Origin: Paraburkholderia lacunae | Lineage (GTDB): Bacteria > Pseudomonadota > Gammaproteobacteria > Burkholderiales > Burkholderiaceae | DNA: 64,000 nucleotides | Assembly (NCBI RefSeq): GCF_003353175.1 | Contig: NZ_QHKS01000012.1 | Location: forward strand, 1 to 64,000 | Direction of reading: 5' to 3' | In this document: positions 1 to 9,141 of the stretch, in pieces | How the letters are laid out: each line of letters opens with the position of its first letter | Numbering within the stretch: the first letter of the stretch is position 1 | Position numbers and translations under genes: made by a program | The notes under the pieces: model-generated | Told to the model about the DNA's origin: nothing | Seen by the model: the letters and a program-made list of their open reading frames with translations, nothing else | Databases searched by the model: none

Positions 1-1
1 G

Positions 2-319
2 GTGTATGAGGAAGACGGCAAGAAGATCGCCGTGATTCGCAACGAGTACACGGAGGAGCAGGAAGAACGCGCGGTCGATCAGGTGGTGATCGAGAACGGC
101 AGCACGCCGAACGACCAGCTCTATTGGGCGCTCAAGGCCGAGTCGGTGAATCGCGGGCAGGTCGACGTGCACAAACTCTTCGCGTCCGAGCCGCAACCGT
201 CGTTGAGCGAGGAACTCGGCAACGGCCGTTTCCTGCTGTTCCGCGTCGGCGACTGTATTTCCATGCACAACATTCACGGCGCGATTTACGACGCGCTGCG
301 CCTTTGCAAGGATTTCTGA
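2..319 (+). CDS. dgcA: DgcA, dimethylglycine demethylase flavoprotein subunit (C-terminal end only)
   Basis: The reading frame is open at the left edge, so only the last ~105 residues of a protein of roughly 690 residues are visible. Identification rests on its position directly before dgcB and on the resemblance of the tail to the NADH:flavin-oxidoreductase-type subunit that demethylates dimethylglycine to sarcosine. The frame ends in TGA two bases before the dgcB ATG, which suggests translational coupling. The catalytic barrel and the FMN/4Fe-4S motifs lie outside the window, so this call is mostly contextual. Confidence 0.75.
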   Translation: MYEEDGKKIAVIRNEYTEEQEERAVDQVVIENGSTPNDQLYWALKAESVNRGQVDVHKLFASEPQPSLSEELGNGRFLLFRVGDCISMHNIHGAIYDALRLCKDF

Positions 320-321
320 CG

Positions 322-2247
322 ATGAAGCCGGCCTTTCTGATTACCGCATTGCTGTGGCTGTCAGTGGCGGGGCTCGCATTCGCGGTCGCGAAGCGCTCTT
401 CGTACTGGCGACTCGGCCGGGCTACCGCGCCCGGCGCGTTCGGCGTCGCGAACCTGTTCGCGATTCCGAAGCGCTACTTCGTCGATCTGCACCACGTCGT
501 CGCGCGCGATCCGTACATCGCGAAGACGCACGTGGCGACGGCAGGCGGCGCGATCGCGGCGCTCGCACTGGTGTTCGTCAACTACGGTCTCGCCATCTAC
601 TCACCGTGGCTCGACAGGCTGATCTTCGTCGCGGCACTCGCAATGCTGGTCGGCGCAGTGTTCGTGTGGCGCCGCCGCGCAGCGAAAAACGTGCCGGCGC
701 GGCTCTCGCGCGGCCCATGGAATACCTTGCCGTGGCTGCTCGGTTCGTTCGCGCTCGGCCTCATGCTGTACACGATCATGCCGGCCAGCGCGATGTCCGC
801 GGCGTTTGCGGTGCTTTGCGCGGCGCTGATTGGCGTTGGGGCGTTCGCGATGACGTTTGGCGCGGCGAAGGGCGGACCGATGAAGCATGCGATTGCCGGC
901 CTGCTACACCTCGCGTTCCACCCCCGCCAGGAGCGTTTCGCGGCGACCCCCGAATCGTTCACCGGCAATGGCGCGGCAACGCCGCCGACCGCGCTGAAGC
1001 TGCCCGACATCGAGCACCAGGAATACGGCGTCGCGAAGCCGGTCGAGTTCCGCTGGAACCAGTTGCTGAGCTTCGATGCATGTGTGCAGTGCGGGAAGTG
1101 CGAAGCCGCATGTCCCGCGTTCGCGTCGGGTCAGCCGCTGAATCCGAAGAAACTGATTCAGGATCTGGTCGTCGGGATGGCAGGCGGTACGGATGCGGCC
1201 TACGCGGGCAGCGCGACGCCGGGCATCGCAGTCGGCCAGCATCGCGGCGAGCCGAACGGCCCAATCGTGTCCGGCCTGATCGAAGCGCAGACGCTCTGGT
1301 CGTGCACGACCTGCCGTGCGTGCGTGCAGGAATGTCCGATGCTGATCGAACATGTCGACGCGATCGTCGACATGCGCCGCAACCAGACGCTCGTGCATGG
1401 CACGGTGCCGGGCAAGGGCCCGGAAGTGCTCGCGAACCTGCGCGAGACCGGCACGATGGGCGGCTACGACGCGGCCGCGCGCTACGACTGGTCGGTCGAC
1501 TTGAGCGCGCCGGTCGCCCAGCCGGGCAAGCCGGTCGACGTGTTGTTCGTCGCGGGCGAAGGCGCGTTCGACATGCGCTATCAGCGCACGCTGCGCGCGT
1601 TCGTCAAGGTGCTGAACAAGGCCGGCGTCGACTATGCGGTGCTCGGCGGCAGCGAAACGGATACGGGCGACGTCGCGCGCCGGCTCGGCGATGAAGCGAC
1701 GTTCCAGCAGCTCGCGAAGCGGCTGATCGGCACACTCTCCACGCTGTCGTACCAGCAGATCGTCACGGCCGATCCGCACGTGATGCATAGCCTGCGCAAC
1801 GAATATCGCGCGCTTGGCCTGCGGGTGACGGTCAAGCATCACACGACCTATCTCGCCGAACTCGCCGCGAGCGGCAAGATCGCGCCGAAGGCCGTCGACG
1901 CGCTGCGAGAGAAGCGGACGACCTATCACGACCCGTGCTATCTCGGCCGCTACAACGGCGAGACGGAGGCCCCGCGCAAGCTGCTGAAGACGATCGGCAT
2001 CCAGGTCGTCGAGATGGAACGCAACGGCATGCGCGGCCGCTGCTGCGGCGGCGGAGGCGGCGCGCCGCTGACCGACATCCCCGGCAAGCAGCGCATTCCG
2101 GACATCCGCATCGCCGACGCGCGCGCGGTCAGTGCGGACGTGGTCGCGGTCGCCTGCCCGAACTGCACGGCGATGCTCGAAGGCGTCGTGGGTCCACGCC
2201 CCGACGTGCTCGACGTGGCTGAACTCGTTGCCGCCTCGCTGGAGTGA
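322..2247 (+). CDS. dgcB: DgcB, membrane-anchored 4Fe-4S/CCG-domain dimethylglycine demethylation protein
   Basis: A 641-residue protein that passes electrons during demethylation of dimethylglycine to sarcosine, together with DgcA and the ETF encoded next. It begins with several hydrophobic segments. Two ferredoxin-type cysteine clusters follow, starting near Cys254 (CVQCGKCEAACP) and Cys328 (CTTCRACVQECP). The C-terminal half has two CCG-type motifs, with cysteines near 539 and a CC pair at 574-575 followed by a glycine run, typical of heterodisulfide-reductase/glycolate-oxidase-like iron-sulfur proteins. The ATG at 322 follows the dgcA stop by two bases. A longer reading from 124 would overlap dgcA and is rejected. 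The gene order dgcA-dgcB-etfA-etfB matches the betaine catabolic clusters known in Pseudomonas and Burkholderia. Confidence 0.9.
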   Translation: MKPAFLITALLWLSVAGLAFAVAKRSSYWRLGRATAPGAFGVANLFAIPKRYFVDLHHVVARDPYIAKTHVATAGGAIAALALVFVNYGLAIYSPWLDRLIFVAALAMLVGAVFVWRRRAAKNVPARLSRGPWNTLPWLLGSFALGLMLYTIMPASAMSAAFAVLCAALIGVGAFAMTFGAAKGGPMKHAIAGLLHLAFHPRQERFAATPESFTGNGAATPPTALKLPDIEHQEYGVAKPVEFRWNQLLSFDACVQCGKCEAACPAFASGQPLNPKKLIQDLVVGMAGGTDAAYAGSATPGIAVGQHRGEPNGPIVSGLIEAQTLWSCTTCRACVQECPMLIEHVDAIVDMRRNQTLVHGTVPGKGPEVLANLRETGTMGGYDAAARYDWSVDLSAPVAQPGKPVDVLFVAGEGAFDMRYQRTLRAFVKVLNKAGVDYAVLGGSETDTGDVARRLGDEATFQQLAKRLIGTLSTLSYQQIVTADPHVMHSLRNEYRALGLRVTVKHHTTYLAELAASGKIAPKAVDALREKRTTYHDPCYLGRYNGETEAPRKLLKTIGIQVVEMERNGMRGRCCGGGGGAPLTDIPGKQRIPDIRIADARAVSADVVAVACPNCTAMLEGVVGPRPDVLDVAELVAASLE

Positions 2248-2255
2248 GTGAATCG

Positions 2256-3425
2256 ATGAACACGATCAAACGAATCGATCCGCGCCGGCCGTTCGTCATC
2301 ACGGCGGTGGGCCTGAGGCGCATCACGCTAGGCGAGACCGGCAGCGCGGATACGAGCGCCGCGCACTGGCCCGCGCACGGCCACGCAGCCGCGGCCGTGA
2401 AGCCGCGCCGCGCGCTGAACGCCCCGAAACATGTATTGCTCGTCGCCGCGCATAGCGAACGCGGCGCGCTGGACGACCATGCGCGTCAGGCGGTCGCCGC
2501 TGCCGCGCTGCTCGCCGACGCGCAAACCGCAGTCGCGCTACTCGTGTTCGGCGAGCTGAAGGACGACGCGGCTGAACTCGGCGTCGACAAGGTGATCGAG
2601 CTGACCGGCTTCGACCGCCGCGCGTTCGCGCCCGAAAGCGAATTGCAGGCGTTGCAGGCGTGCGTAGCAGCGCTCGCACCGAAACACCTGTTCCTGCCCG
2701 ACAACGCGACCAGCGACGGCGATCTCGGCCGCCGCTACGCGGCCGCGGCCGGCGCGAGCATCGCGACGAACGTCGTCGAGATCGATGCGCTGCACGTCGG
2801 CGCGTATGCGCACGCGAAGCGGGCGTTCGCGACGCGTGCGCTCCCCGACGTAATCCTGCTCGCGCAGAATGCGGTGGACGCAAAGCTGCCGTTCGTCGGC
2901 GCGGGCGAGCGTATGGCTGGTGACTTCATCCGCCCGGCCGGCGACGCCGTGCGGCCAACGCGCGACCTCGGCCTCGAGGAAATCGACTCTGCGCAGGTCG
3001 CGCTGGAAGAAGCCGATTTCATCGTGTCCGCCGGCAACGGCGTGACTGACATCGACGCGTTCGAGCGACTGGCCGGCGCGTTCGGCGCGGCGATCGGCGC
3101 GAGCCGCGTCGCGGTCGACAACGGCCACTTCGCGCGCGACAAGCAGGTCGGCGCAACCGGCAAGACGGTCGAGGCGAGCGTCTACATCGCGTTCGGCATT
3201 TCCGGCGCGGTGCAGCACCTGCAGGGCATCAAGGACTGCCGTCACGTGATCGCGGTGAACCTCGACGGTAGTGCGCCGATCGCGAAGCGCGCGAACTTGA
3301 CGGTGGTCGGCGAAGCACAGGCGACGATCGCGGCGCTGATCGAACAGGTGCAGGCCGCACGCGCGACGCACGGACAAATGTCAGCCCTGGCCAGCGCACC
3401 CAAACTGGCAGGAGTCGCAGCATGA
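2256..3425 (+). CDS. etfA: Electron transfer flavoprotein subunit alpha
   Basis: A 389-residue ETF alpha chain. The C-terminal FAD domain is clear: VSAGNGVTD near residue 256, GASRVAVDNG, then QVGATGKTVE and AFGISGAVQH at about 300-322, which bind the flavin. It would accept electrons from dimethylglycine or sarcosine oxidation and pass them to the quinone pool via ETF-ubiquinone oxidoreductase, which is not in the window. I chose the ATG at 2256, with GGAG 12 bases upstream. An in-frame GTG at 2244 overlaps the dgcB stop but lacks a Shine-Dalgarno sequence. The N-terminal ~60 residues are more variable than in housekeeping EtfA, as expected for the betaine-specific paralogue. Confidence 0.88.
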   Translation: MNTIKRIDPRRPFVITAVGLRRITLGETGSADTSAAHWPAHGHAAAAVKPRRALNAPKHVLLVAAHSERGALDDHARQAVAAAALLADAQTAVALLVFGELKDDAAELGVDKVIELTGFDRRAFAPESELQALQACVAALAPKHLFLPDNATSDGDLGRRYAAAAGASIATNVVEIDALHVGAYAHAKRAFATRALPDVILLAQNAVDAKLPFVGAGERMAGDFIRPAGDAVRPTRDLGLEEIDSAQVALEEADFIVSAGNGVTDIDAFERLAGAFGAAIGASRVAVDNGHFARDKQVGATGKTVEASVYIAFGISGAVQHLQGIKDCRHVIAVNLDGSAPIAKRANLTVVGEAQATIAALIEQVQAARATHGQMSALASAPKLAGVAA

Positions 3426-4207
3426 ACGTCCCCCGACTGATGAAACGCATCGCCGTGCTGGTGTCCGTCGGCCGGCACCCCGTTAGTGGCGCGCCGCGCT
3501 ACAGCCGCAACGACGCAGCCGCGCTGGAGATCGGCCGCACGCTGGCGGAACATCATCACTCGCAGCTCGATGTGATCCACGCCGGCAACCCGATCACGCC
3601 GGCGCTTGCCGAATACCTGGCGCTCGGCGCGCGCGAGGTCGAGGTGCTGACCTGCCGCGACGGTGACGATGTCGCGCGCGCGCTCGCTGCGCGCCTGGAG
3701 GGCTATGACCTCGTGCTGACCGGCACGCGCGCCGAGGGCGCGTACGACACCGGGATGCTGCCCTATAACGTCGCGGCTGCGCTCGGCTATCCGCTGATCG
3801 GCTCCGCCGTCGACGTGACGATCGACGCGGACCGCGCGGCGGTCCGGCAATTCTTGCCGAAAGGGTTGCGCAGGCGCGTTGATGCGGCGCTACCGGTCGT
3901 CGTCGCCGTGCATCCGCTCGCGAATGCACAGCCGCGCTATGCGTATGCGCGGCTCAAGGTGGGCGCAGTTCGTCCGGTTCGCATCGCGCCCGAGGTGGAC
4001 ACTGACGCGGCCGCATGGACGGTCGGCGCGATCGAGCGCAAGCCGGTCAGGCTGGCTGCCGCTGAGAAGCGCTCCGGGCATGCCCGGATGCTGTCGGCGA
4101 CGACGACCGAAAGCCGTGGTGGAAACATCGTAATCGAAGGGAGTTCGGTCGAAAAAGCGCAGGTGATCCTCGCGTATTTGCGCGAGCATCAGCTCGTCGA
4201 CTATTGA
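3422..4207 (+). CDS. etfB: Electron transfer flavoprotein subunit beta
   Basis: A 261-residue ETF beta chain, partner of the preceding alpha chain in an FAD/AMP-containing heterodimer. Family features include the N-terminal KRIAVLVSVGRHP strand, the NDAAALEIG helix and the region VLTGTRAEGAYDTGMLPYNVAAALGYP (quoted by its conserved core TGTRAE and GMLP). The start ATG overlaps the etfA stop as ATGA, so the two chains are translationally coupled in the expected 1:1 ratio. A second ATG six codons downstream is also possible. The 48-nt gap after it, before gbcA, suggests the operon continues. Confidence 0.87.
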   Translation: MNVPRLMKRIAVLVSVGRHPVSGAPRYSRNDAAALEIGRTLAEHHHSQLDVIHAGNPITPALAEYLALGAREVEVLTCRDGDDVARALAARLEGYDLVLTGTRAEGAYDTGMLPYNVAAALGYPLIGSAVDVTIDADRAAVRQFLPKGLRRRVDAALPVVVAVHPLANAQPRYAYARLKVGAVRPVRIAPEVDTDAAAWTVGAIERKPVRLAAAEKRSGHARMLSATTTESRGGNIVIEGSSVEKAQVILAYLREHQLVDY

Positions 4208-4255
4208 CATTACCGACCTGCAAGAAATAGGAGTGAATAGAATGCGGAGCAAACA

Positions 4256-5497
4256 ATGAACGTATCGGCAGAGATTCGCGCGCTCGTGGAGCGACGTAAA
4301 GCAGGCTACAGCCTCGAGGCGCCGTTCTACACGAGTGACGAGATCTTCGCGCTCGACACGGAAGCGATTTTCCGCCAGCACTGGATCCAGGTGGCGATCG
4401 AGCCGGATGTGCCCGAGCCGGGCGACTACGTGACGGTGGAACTGGGGCACGACTCGATCCTGATCGTACGCGACGACGACATGCAGATCCGTGCGTTTCA
4501 CAACGTCTGCCGCCATCGTGGCGCGCGTCTGTGCAACGAGGAGAAGGGCTCGGTCGGCAACATCGTCTGCCCGTATCACAGCTGGACCTACAACCTGACC
4601 GGCCAGTTGCTGTTCGCCGAGCACATGGGCGAGCAGTTCGACCGTTGCAAGCACAGCCTGAAGTCGGCGCACGTCGAGAACCTCGCGGGGCTGATCTTCA
4701 TCTGCCTCGCCGACGAGCCGCCGGTCGATTTCGCGCAACTGCGCGCGGCGATGGAGCCGTATCTGCTGCCGCATGACCTGCCGAACACGAAGATAGCCGC
4801 GCAGATCGACATCATCGAAAAAGGTAACTGGAAGCTGACGATGGAGAACAATCGCGAATGCTATCACTGCGTCGCGAACCATCCGGAGCTGACGATCTCG
4901 CTATACGAATACGGCTTCGGCTATCAGCGTTCACCCGCCAACGCTGAGGGCATGGAAGCGTTTGAGCAAACCTGCATCGCGCGAGCGAAGGAGTGGGAGG
5001 AGATGAACCTGCCGTCCGCCGAGATCGAGAAGCTGCTCGACGTGACGGGCTTCCGTACTCAGCGGCTGCCGCTCGATCGCAGCGGCGAATCGCAGACGCT
5101 CGACGCAAAGGTCGCTTCGAAGAAGCTGCTCGGCGAATTCTCCCAGGCCGATCTCGGCGGCCTGTCGTTCTGGACGCAGCCGAACTCGTGGCACCACTTC
5201 ATGAGCGATCACATCGTGACGTTCTCGGTGATCCCGCTGTCGGCCGGCGAGACGCTCGTGCGCACCAAATGGCTCGTGCACAAGGATGCTCAAGAAGGCG
5301 TCGACTACGACGTGGAGAACCTGACCGCGGTGTGGAACGCAACCAATGATCAGGACCGCACGCTCGTCGAATTCTCACAGCGGGGCGCGACTAGCAGCGC
5401 GTACGAGCCGGGTCCGTACTCGCCGTATACCGAAGGCCTCGTCGAAAAGTTCTCGGCCTGGTACATCGGCCGGCTAGCCGAGAAGATCGGCGCATAG
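4256..5497 (+). CDS. gbcA: Glycine betaine monooxygenase, Rieske oxygenase subunit
   Basis: A 413-residue Rieske-type terminal oxygenase expected to demethylate glycine betaine to dimethylglycine with release of formaldehyde. The [2Fe-2S] ligands are visible as Cys85-x-His87 and Cys105-x2-His108. The mononuclear iron ligands lie in the NRECYHCVANHPEL block (His204 and His209). It is followed immediately by a dedicated reductase (gbcB) and preceded by the enzymes for the next step, which separates it from aromatic-ring Rieske oxygenases. Stachydrine demethylase (Stc2-like) is a related alternative, but the dgc/etf neighbours favour GbcA. The ATG at 4256 is preceded by AATAGGAG about 20 nt upstream and a closer GGAG-like sequence. 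Confidence 0.9.
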   Translation: MNVSAEIRALVERRKAGYSLEAPFYTSDEIFALDTEAIFRQHWIQVAIEPDVPEPGDYVTVELGHDSILIVRDDDMQIRAFHNVCRHRGARLCNEEKGSVGNIVCPYHSWTYNLTGQLLFAEHMGEQFDRCKHSLKSAHVENLAGLIFICLADEPPVDFAQLRAAMEPYLLPHDLPNTKIAAQIDIIEKGNWKLTMENNRECYHCVANHPELTISLYEYGFGYQRSPANAEGMEAFEQTCIARAKEWEEMNLPSAEIEKLLDVTGFRTQRLPLDRSGESQTLDAKVASKKLLGEFSQADLGGLSFWTQPNSWHHFMSDHIVTFSVIPLSAGETLVRTKWLVHKDAQEGVDYDVENLTAVWNATNDQDRTLVEFSQRGATSSAYEPGPYSPYTEGLVEKFSAWYIGRLAEKIGA

Positions 5498-5522
5498 CAT
5501 GAAGCGACAAGCGGAGTCAGAC

Positions 5523-6671
5523 ATGATGCTGCGAGAGCCGGCCAATATCGAGCGGACTGACAGCCGGGTAACGCGGCCGGCGTTCTGGAACGCGCTCCCG
5601 GAGCGCTGGACGAGTGACGTCGAGGAGACGCTGGTGTGCTGCCAGGTGCGCCAGGAGACGCACGACGTGAAGAGCTTCTTCTTCCATTCGCCGCAGGGCC
5701 GCACGTTCTCATTCGAGCCCGGGCAGTTCATCACGCTAGAACTCGACATCGACGGTGAGACGGTCAACCGGTGCTACACGATCTCGTCGTCGCCCGCGAG
5801 GCCGCACACGATTTCGATCACGACCAAGCGCGTGCCGGGCGGCAAAGTGTCGAACTGGCTGCACGATAATCTGCAGCCGGGCGCGTCGATCCGCGTGCTC
5901 GGCCCAGCCGGCGAATTCACGTGCGCGCGGCATCCGGCGCGTAAGTACCTGTTCCTGTCCGCGGGCTCGGGCATTACGCCGCTGATGTCGATGAGCCGCG
6001 CGCATCACGATCTCGCCGAGGATCGCGACATCGTATTCGTGCACAGCGCACGTACGCCGGACGACATCATTTTTGCGCGCGAACTCGACCTGATCGCGTC
6101 GAATCACACGAATTTCCGCACGTCGTTCGTCGTCGAGCGCGTTGGCGCGCGCACTAACTGGCCGGGCGTCACGGGTTTTCTGACGCTGCCGCTACTGAAG
6201 CTGATCGCACCGGATTTCATGGAGCGCGAGATCTTCACGTGTGGCCCGGCGCCGTACATGAAGGCCGTGCGCGACCTGCTCGACGAAGCCGGTTTTGACC
6301 GCGAACAGTATCACGAGGAAAGCTTCTCGTTCGAGACGCTCGCGCAGGCCGTGAGCGACGAATCGCTGGCCGACCTCGTGCCCGTCGTGGACGGCGACAC
6401 CGCGACAAAGCGATTCACCGTTAGCTTCGTAAAGAGCAACCGCGAGATCGCCTGCGGGTCGGAACAGCACGTGCTCGACGCGGCGCGCCAATCCGGCGTA
6501 CGGCTGCCGGCGTCGTGCACGCAGGGCATGTGTGGCACCTGCAAGGTGAAGCTCGTGTCGGGGCGGGTCGAGATGAGGCACAACGGCGGAATCCGCCAGC
6601 GCGAGATCGATCAGGGCATGGTGTTGCTGTGCTGTAGCAAGCCGCTCACCGATCTCGTCGTCGACAAATAG
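5523..6671 (+). CDS. gbcB: Glycine betaine monooxygenase, ferredoxin reductase subunit
   Basis: An FNR-type flavoprotein fused to a C-terminal plant-type [2Fe-2S] ferredoxin, about 382 residues. Domain order is the FAD-binding barrel (RCYTISSSP), the NAD-binding fold (FLSAGSGITPLMSM, FTCGPAPYM) and a ferredoxin with cysteines at 332, 337, 340 and 370. It supplies electrons from NAD(P)H to the GbcA Rieske centre. An ATG at 5499 also opens the frame one base after the gbcA stop. The ATG at 5523 has GGAG seven bases upstream and is the better-supported start. Either start keeps all domains. Confidence 0.88.
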   Translation: MMLREPANIERTDSRVTRPAFWNALPERWTSDVEETLVCCQVRQETHDVKSFFFHSPQGRTFSFEPGQFITLELDIDGETVNRCYTISSSPARPHTISITTKRVPGGKVSNWLHDNLQPGASIRVLGPAGEFTCARHPARKYLFLSAGSGITPLMSMSRAHHDLAEDRDIVFVHSARTPDDIIFARELDLIASNHTNFRTSFVVERVGARTNWPGVTGFLTLPLLKLIAPDFMEREIFTCGPAPYMKAVRDLLDEAGFDREQYHEESFSFETLAQAVSDESLADLVPVVDGDTATKRFTVSFVKSNREIACGSEQHVLDAARQSGVRLPASCTQGMCGTCKVKLVSGRVEMRHNGGIRQREIDQGMVLLCCSKPLTDLVVDK

Positions 6672-6785
6672 CCGCTGGCGTCGCGGCAGGACAAACGTGC
6701 GTCGGAATATAACGATACCGTCGAATTACGGCGGAGGAACCTAGAGAGGCAACGGGGCAACCGCCCAATTCAAAGGAGATCTACG
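6672..6785 (+). promoter_or_regulatory. Intergenic leader before the betaine-binding protein gene
   Basis: A 114-nt gap between gbcB and the binding-protein gene. It ends in a strong AAAGGAGAT Shine-Dalgarno sequence (6772-6780) set six bases before a TTG start. It may hold a promoter separating the catabolic and transport transcripts. I could not identify -10/-35 boxes or a GbdR site with confidence. Confidence 0.35.
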
Positions 6786-7649
6786 TTGAAGCTTTTCGGA
6801 AAACTGTTGTGGGCCGGCACGCTGTCGGCGATGGTGGCGTTGAGCACGTCGGCATTCGCCGATGGCAAGTCCACACTGAAAATCGGCTACGTTGAAGGCT
6901 GGGACGATAGCGTCGCGACGTCGAACGTCGCCGCGCGCATCATCGAGAAGAAACTCGGCTACCAGGTGCAGCTCGTGCCGGTCGCAGCGGGCATTATGTG
7001 GCAGGGCGTCGCGCGCGGCGACCTCGATGCGACGCTTTCCGCGTGGTTGCCGGCCACGCACGCTGCGTACTACGACCAGTTCAAGTCGAAGGTCGAAGAC
7101 GTGGGCGTGAATTTCCCGGACGCGAAAATCGGTCTGATCGTGCCGGCGGATTTGCCCGAGAACAGCATTCCGGATCTAGCCGGACATAAGGCGGACTTCG
7201 ACGGTCGCATCGTGGGTATCGATGCGGGCGCCGGCGTGATGAAGAAAACTGACGAAGCGATCAAGGCGTACAACCTCGACTATAAGCTGATGCCTAGTTC
7301 GGGCAGTGCGATGACTTCGGAGCTGGCCCGCGAAGTGCACGCCAAGAAGCCGATTATCGTGACTGGTTGGGCGCCACACTGGATGTTCGCGAAGTGGAAG
7401 CTGAAGTTCCTCGAGGATCCGAAGAAGGTCTACGGCGGCGCGGAACATGTGGATAACATCATCAACCCGGGTCTCGACCAGAAGGCGCCCCCCGTCGTTG
7501 CATTCCTGAAGAAATTCCAGTGGAAGCCGGGCGAAATCGACAGCGTGATGCTGGCGATTCAGAATGGCTCGAAGCCGGATGCCGCCGCCGACGCATGGAT
7601 CGCAGCTCATGGTGACCGTGTCAATGACTGGGTCCAAGGCGCGCAGTAG
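6786..7649 (+). CDS. Glycine betaine/quaternary amine ABC transporter substrate-binding protein
   Basis: A 287-residue periplasmic binding protein of the OpuAC/ProX family. A signal peptide is evident at 1-25 (MKLFGKLLWAGTLSAMVAL, then a cut near AFA-DG). The mature chain opens with LKIGYVEGWDDSVATSNVAA. Tryptophans around IMWQGV, SAWLPATH and TGWAPHWMF are the kind that build the cation-pi box for the trimethylammonium group. Translation appears to start at TTG, supported by an excellent Shine-Dalgarno sequence; no ATG lies close by. Cargo could be betaine, choline or carnitine, with betaine favoured by the neighbouring gbc/dgc genes. Confidence 0.88.
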   Translation: MKLFGKLLWAGTLSAMVALSTSAFADGKSTLKIGYVEGWDDSVATSNVAARIIEKKLGYQVQLVPVAAGIMWQGVARGDLDATLSAWLPATHAAYYDQFKSKVEDVGVNFPDAKIGLIVPADLPENSIPDLAGHKADFDGRIVGIDAGAGVMKKTDEAIKAYNLDYKLMPSSGSAMTSELAREVHAKKPIIVTGWAPHWMFAKWKLKFLEDPKKVYGGAEHVDNIINPGLDQKAPPVVAFLKKFQWKPGEIDSVMLAIQNGSKPDAAADAWIAAHGDRVNDWVQGAQ

Positions 7650-7971
7650 CAGTATCGCGTTATGACGAAAGCCGTGTCTGTCGAAAGGAGTACCGGACAG
7701 CGCATTGATCCGGGCATTCATAGCCGTTGAACCGGCTAAAGAGGCCCAATTGGCGCCAGTCGATTGGGTCTCGTGCTTTGGCGTAGCGAGGATGCTGGGG
7801 ACCGCGAATCCGACCTGCTCCGCAGGACGCTCGTCTGGCCGCCGTCGGATGCTGTGTCGCAATAGCGCAAGCGTTGGTCGCAATTCATCGAAAGGTCGTG
7901 ATTTTTTTGGCAAATAGGTAGGCAGTGAATTGCGACGCTTGATTTTTCAGCTAGATGAGGAGAAGGTCTCG
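7650..7971 (+). other. Gap between binding protein and proV
   Basis: These 322 bases hold no convincing gene. One imperfect inverted repeat (CCCAAT ... ATTGGG around 7744-7770, with an inner TGGCGCCA) could fold and may limit read-through from the binding-protein gene. A strong GAGGAGAAGG ribosome-binding site for proV lies at the right end. The gap separates the binding protein from its ATPase and permease, which often allows higher expression of the former. Confidence 0.4.
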
Positions 7972-9141
7972 ATGCATGCCCCCAAAGTTGTAGTCGAAGG
8001 TCTATGCAAAGTATTTGGAAGTAACCCGCAGCAGGCACTCGACATGCTCGCCGCCGGGGCGACGAAGGACGAAGTGCTCAAGCGCACCGGCCAGATCGTT
8101 GGCGTGCACAACGTCTCGTTCGATGTACGGGAAGGTGAGATTTTTGTGCTGATGGGTCTGTCCGGCTCCGGTAAATCCACGCTGATCCGTCTCGTGAACC
8201 GGCTGGTCGATCCGAGCGCCGGCAAGGTGCTGATCGACGGCCGCGACGTCGCTGCCGCCCGCCGCTCGGAACTCACCGCGCTGCGTCGCAAGGACATGAG
8301 CATGGTGTTTCAGTCATTCGCGCTGATGCCGCATCGCACTGTGCTGTCGAACGCTTCATTCGGCCTTGAGGTCGCGGGTGTCAGCAGGAAGGAGCGGGAA
8401 CGACGCGCGATGGAGGTGCTCGAGCAGGTCGGCCTCGCACCGTTCGCGTACAAGCTGCCGTCCGAGCTGTCGGGCGGTATGCAGCAACGCGTTGGCCTTG
8501 CTCGCGCGTTGGCCGTGAACCCGTCGCTGATGATCATGGACGAGGCGTTCTCCGCGCTCGATCCGCTCAAGCGCAAGGAAATGCAGGACGTTCTGTTGCA
8601 ACTGCAGAAGGAGCATCGCCGCACGATCATGTTCGTGTCGCACGATCTCGAGGAAGCGCTGCGCATCGGCAACCGGATCGCAATCATGGAAGGCGGGCGC
8701 CTCGTGCAGGTCGGCACGCCGCAGGACATCATTGCGAACCCGGCCGACGATTACGTTCGCGCGTTCTTCGACGGCATCGACACAAGCCGCTATCTGACGG
8801 CGGGCGACCTGATGCAGACAGGCGCCGTACCGATTGTGTCCGAAATCGACGCCGCGAACGTTGCGGCGACGCTCAACGGCAGCGCCGGATACGCGTTCGT
8901 GCTCGACGGGCAACGCAAGATCCGCGGCTTCGTCACGCGCGACGCGATAGGTAACGCCGCGCCCTCCATGCGGCCGATCGAAAGCATCCGGCGCGACGCA
9001 TCGCTCGACCATGTCGTCGCGCGCGTGGTCGCGAGTCCGTATGCGCTGCCCGTCGTCGACGACCACGGCTGCTACTGCGGCTCGGTCGATCGTGCGCACA
9101 TCCTGAAGGCTATTACGCGTTCGCGAGGCTCCCATGTCTGA
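7972..9141 (+). CDS. proV: Glycine betaine/L-proline ABC transporter ATP-binding protein ProV
   Basis: A 389-residue ATPase. The QQALDMLAAGATKDEVLKRTG insertion near the N terminus (core: DMLAAG, KRTGQ) is typical of ProV/OpuAA. Walker A is GLSGSGKST near residues 61-69, the signature is LSGGMQQRVGLARA near 166, and Walker B is LMIMDEAFSALDP near 187. The last ~110 residues (from about 278) form a CBS-pair-like region; in OpuA this senses ionic strength, but its role here is not evident. The ATG at 7972 follows GAGGAGAAGG, so the longer frame from 7930 is not used. The stop overlaps the proW start by eight bases. Confidence 0.92.
   Translation: MHAPKVVVEGLCKVFGSNPQQALDMLAAGATKDEVLKRTGQIVGVHNVSFDVREGEIFVLMGLSGSGKSTLIRLVNRLVDPSAGKVLIDGRDVAAARRSELTALRRKDMSMVFQSFALMPHRTVLSNASFGLEVAGVSRKERERRAMEVLEQVGLAPFAYKLPSELSGGMQQRVGLARALAVNPSLMIMDEAFSALDPLKRKEMQDVLLQLQKEHRRTIMFVSHDLEEALRIGNRIAIMEGGRLVQVGTPQDIIANPADDYVRAFFDGIDTSRYLTAGDLMQTGAVPIVSEIDAANVAATLNGSAGYAFVLDGQRKIRGFVTRDAIGNAAPSMRPIESIRRDASLDHVVARVVASPYALPVVDDHGCYCGSVDRAHILKAITRSRGSHV

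Noticed and set aside
4256..5497. Aromatic ring-hydroxylating dioxygenase alpha subunit
   Set aside because: The Rieske fold is shared, but the neighbours are dimethylglycine demethylase and ETF genes and there is no beta subunit.
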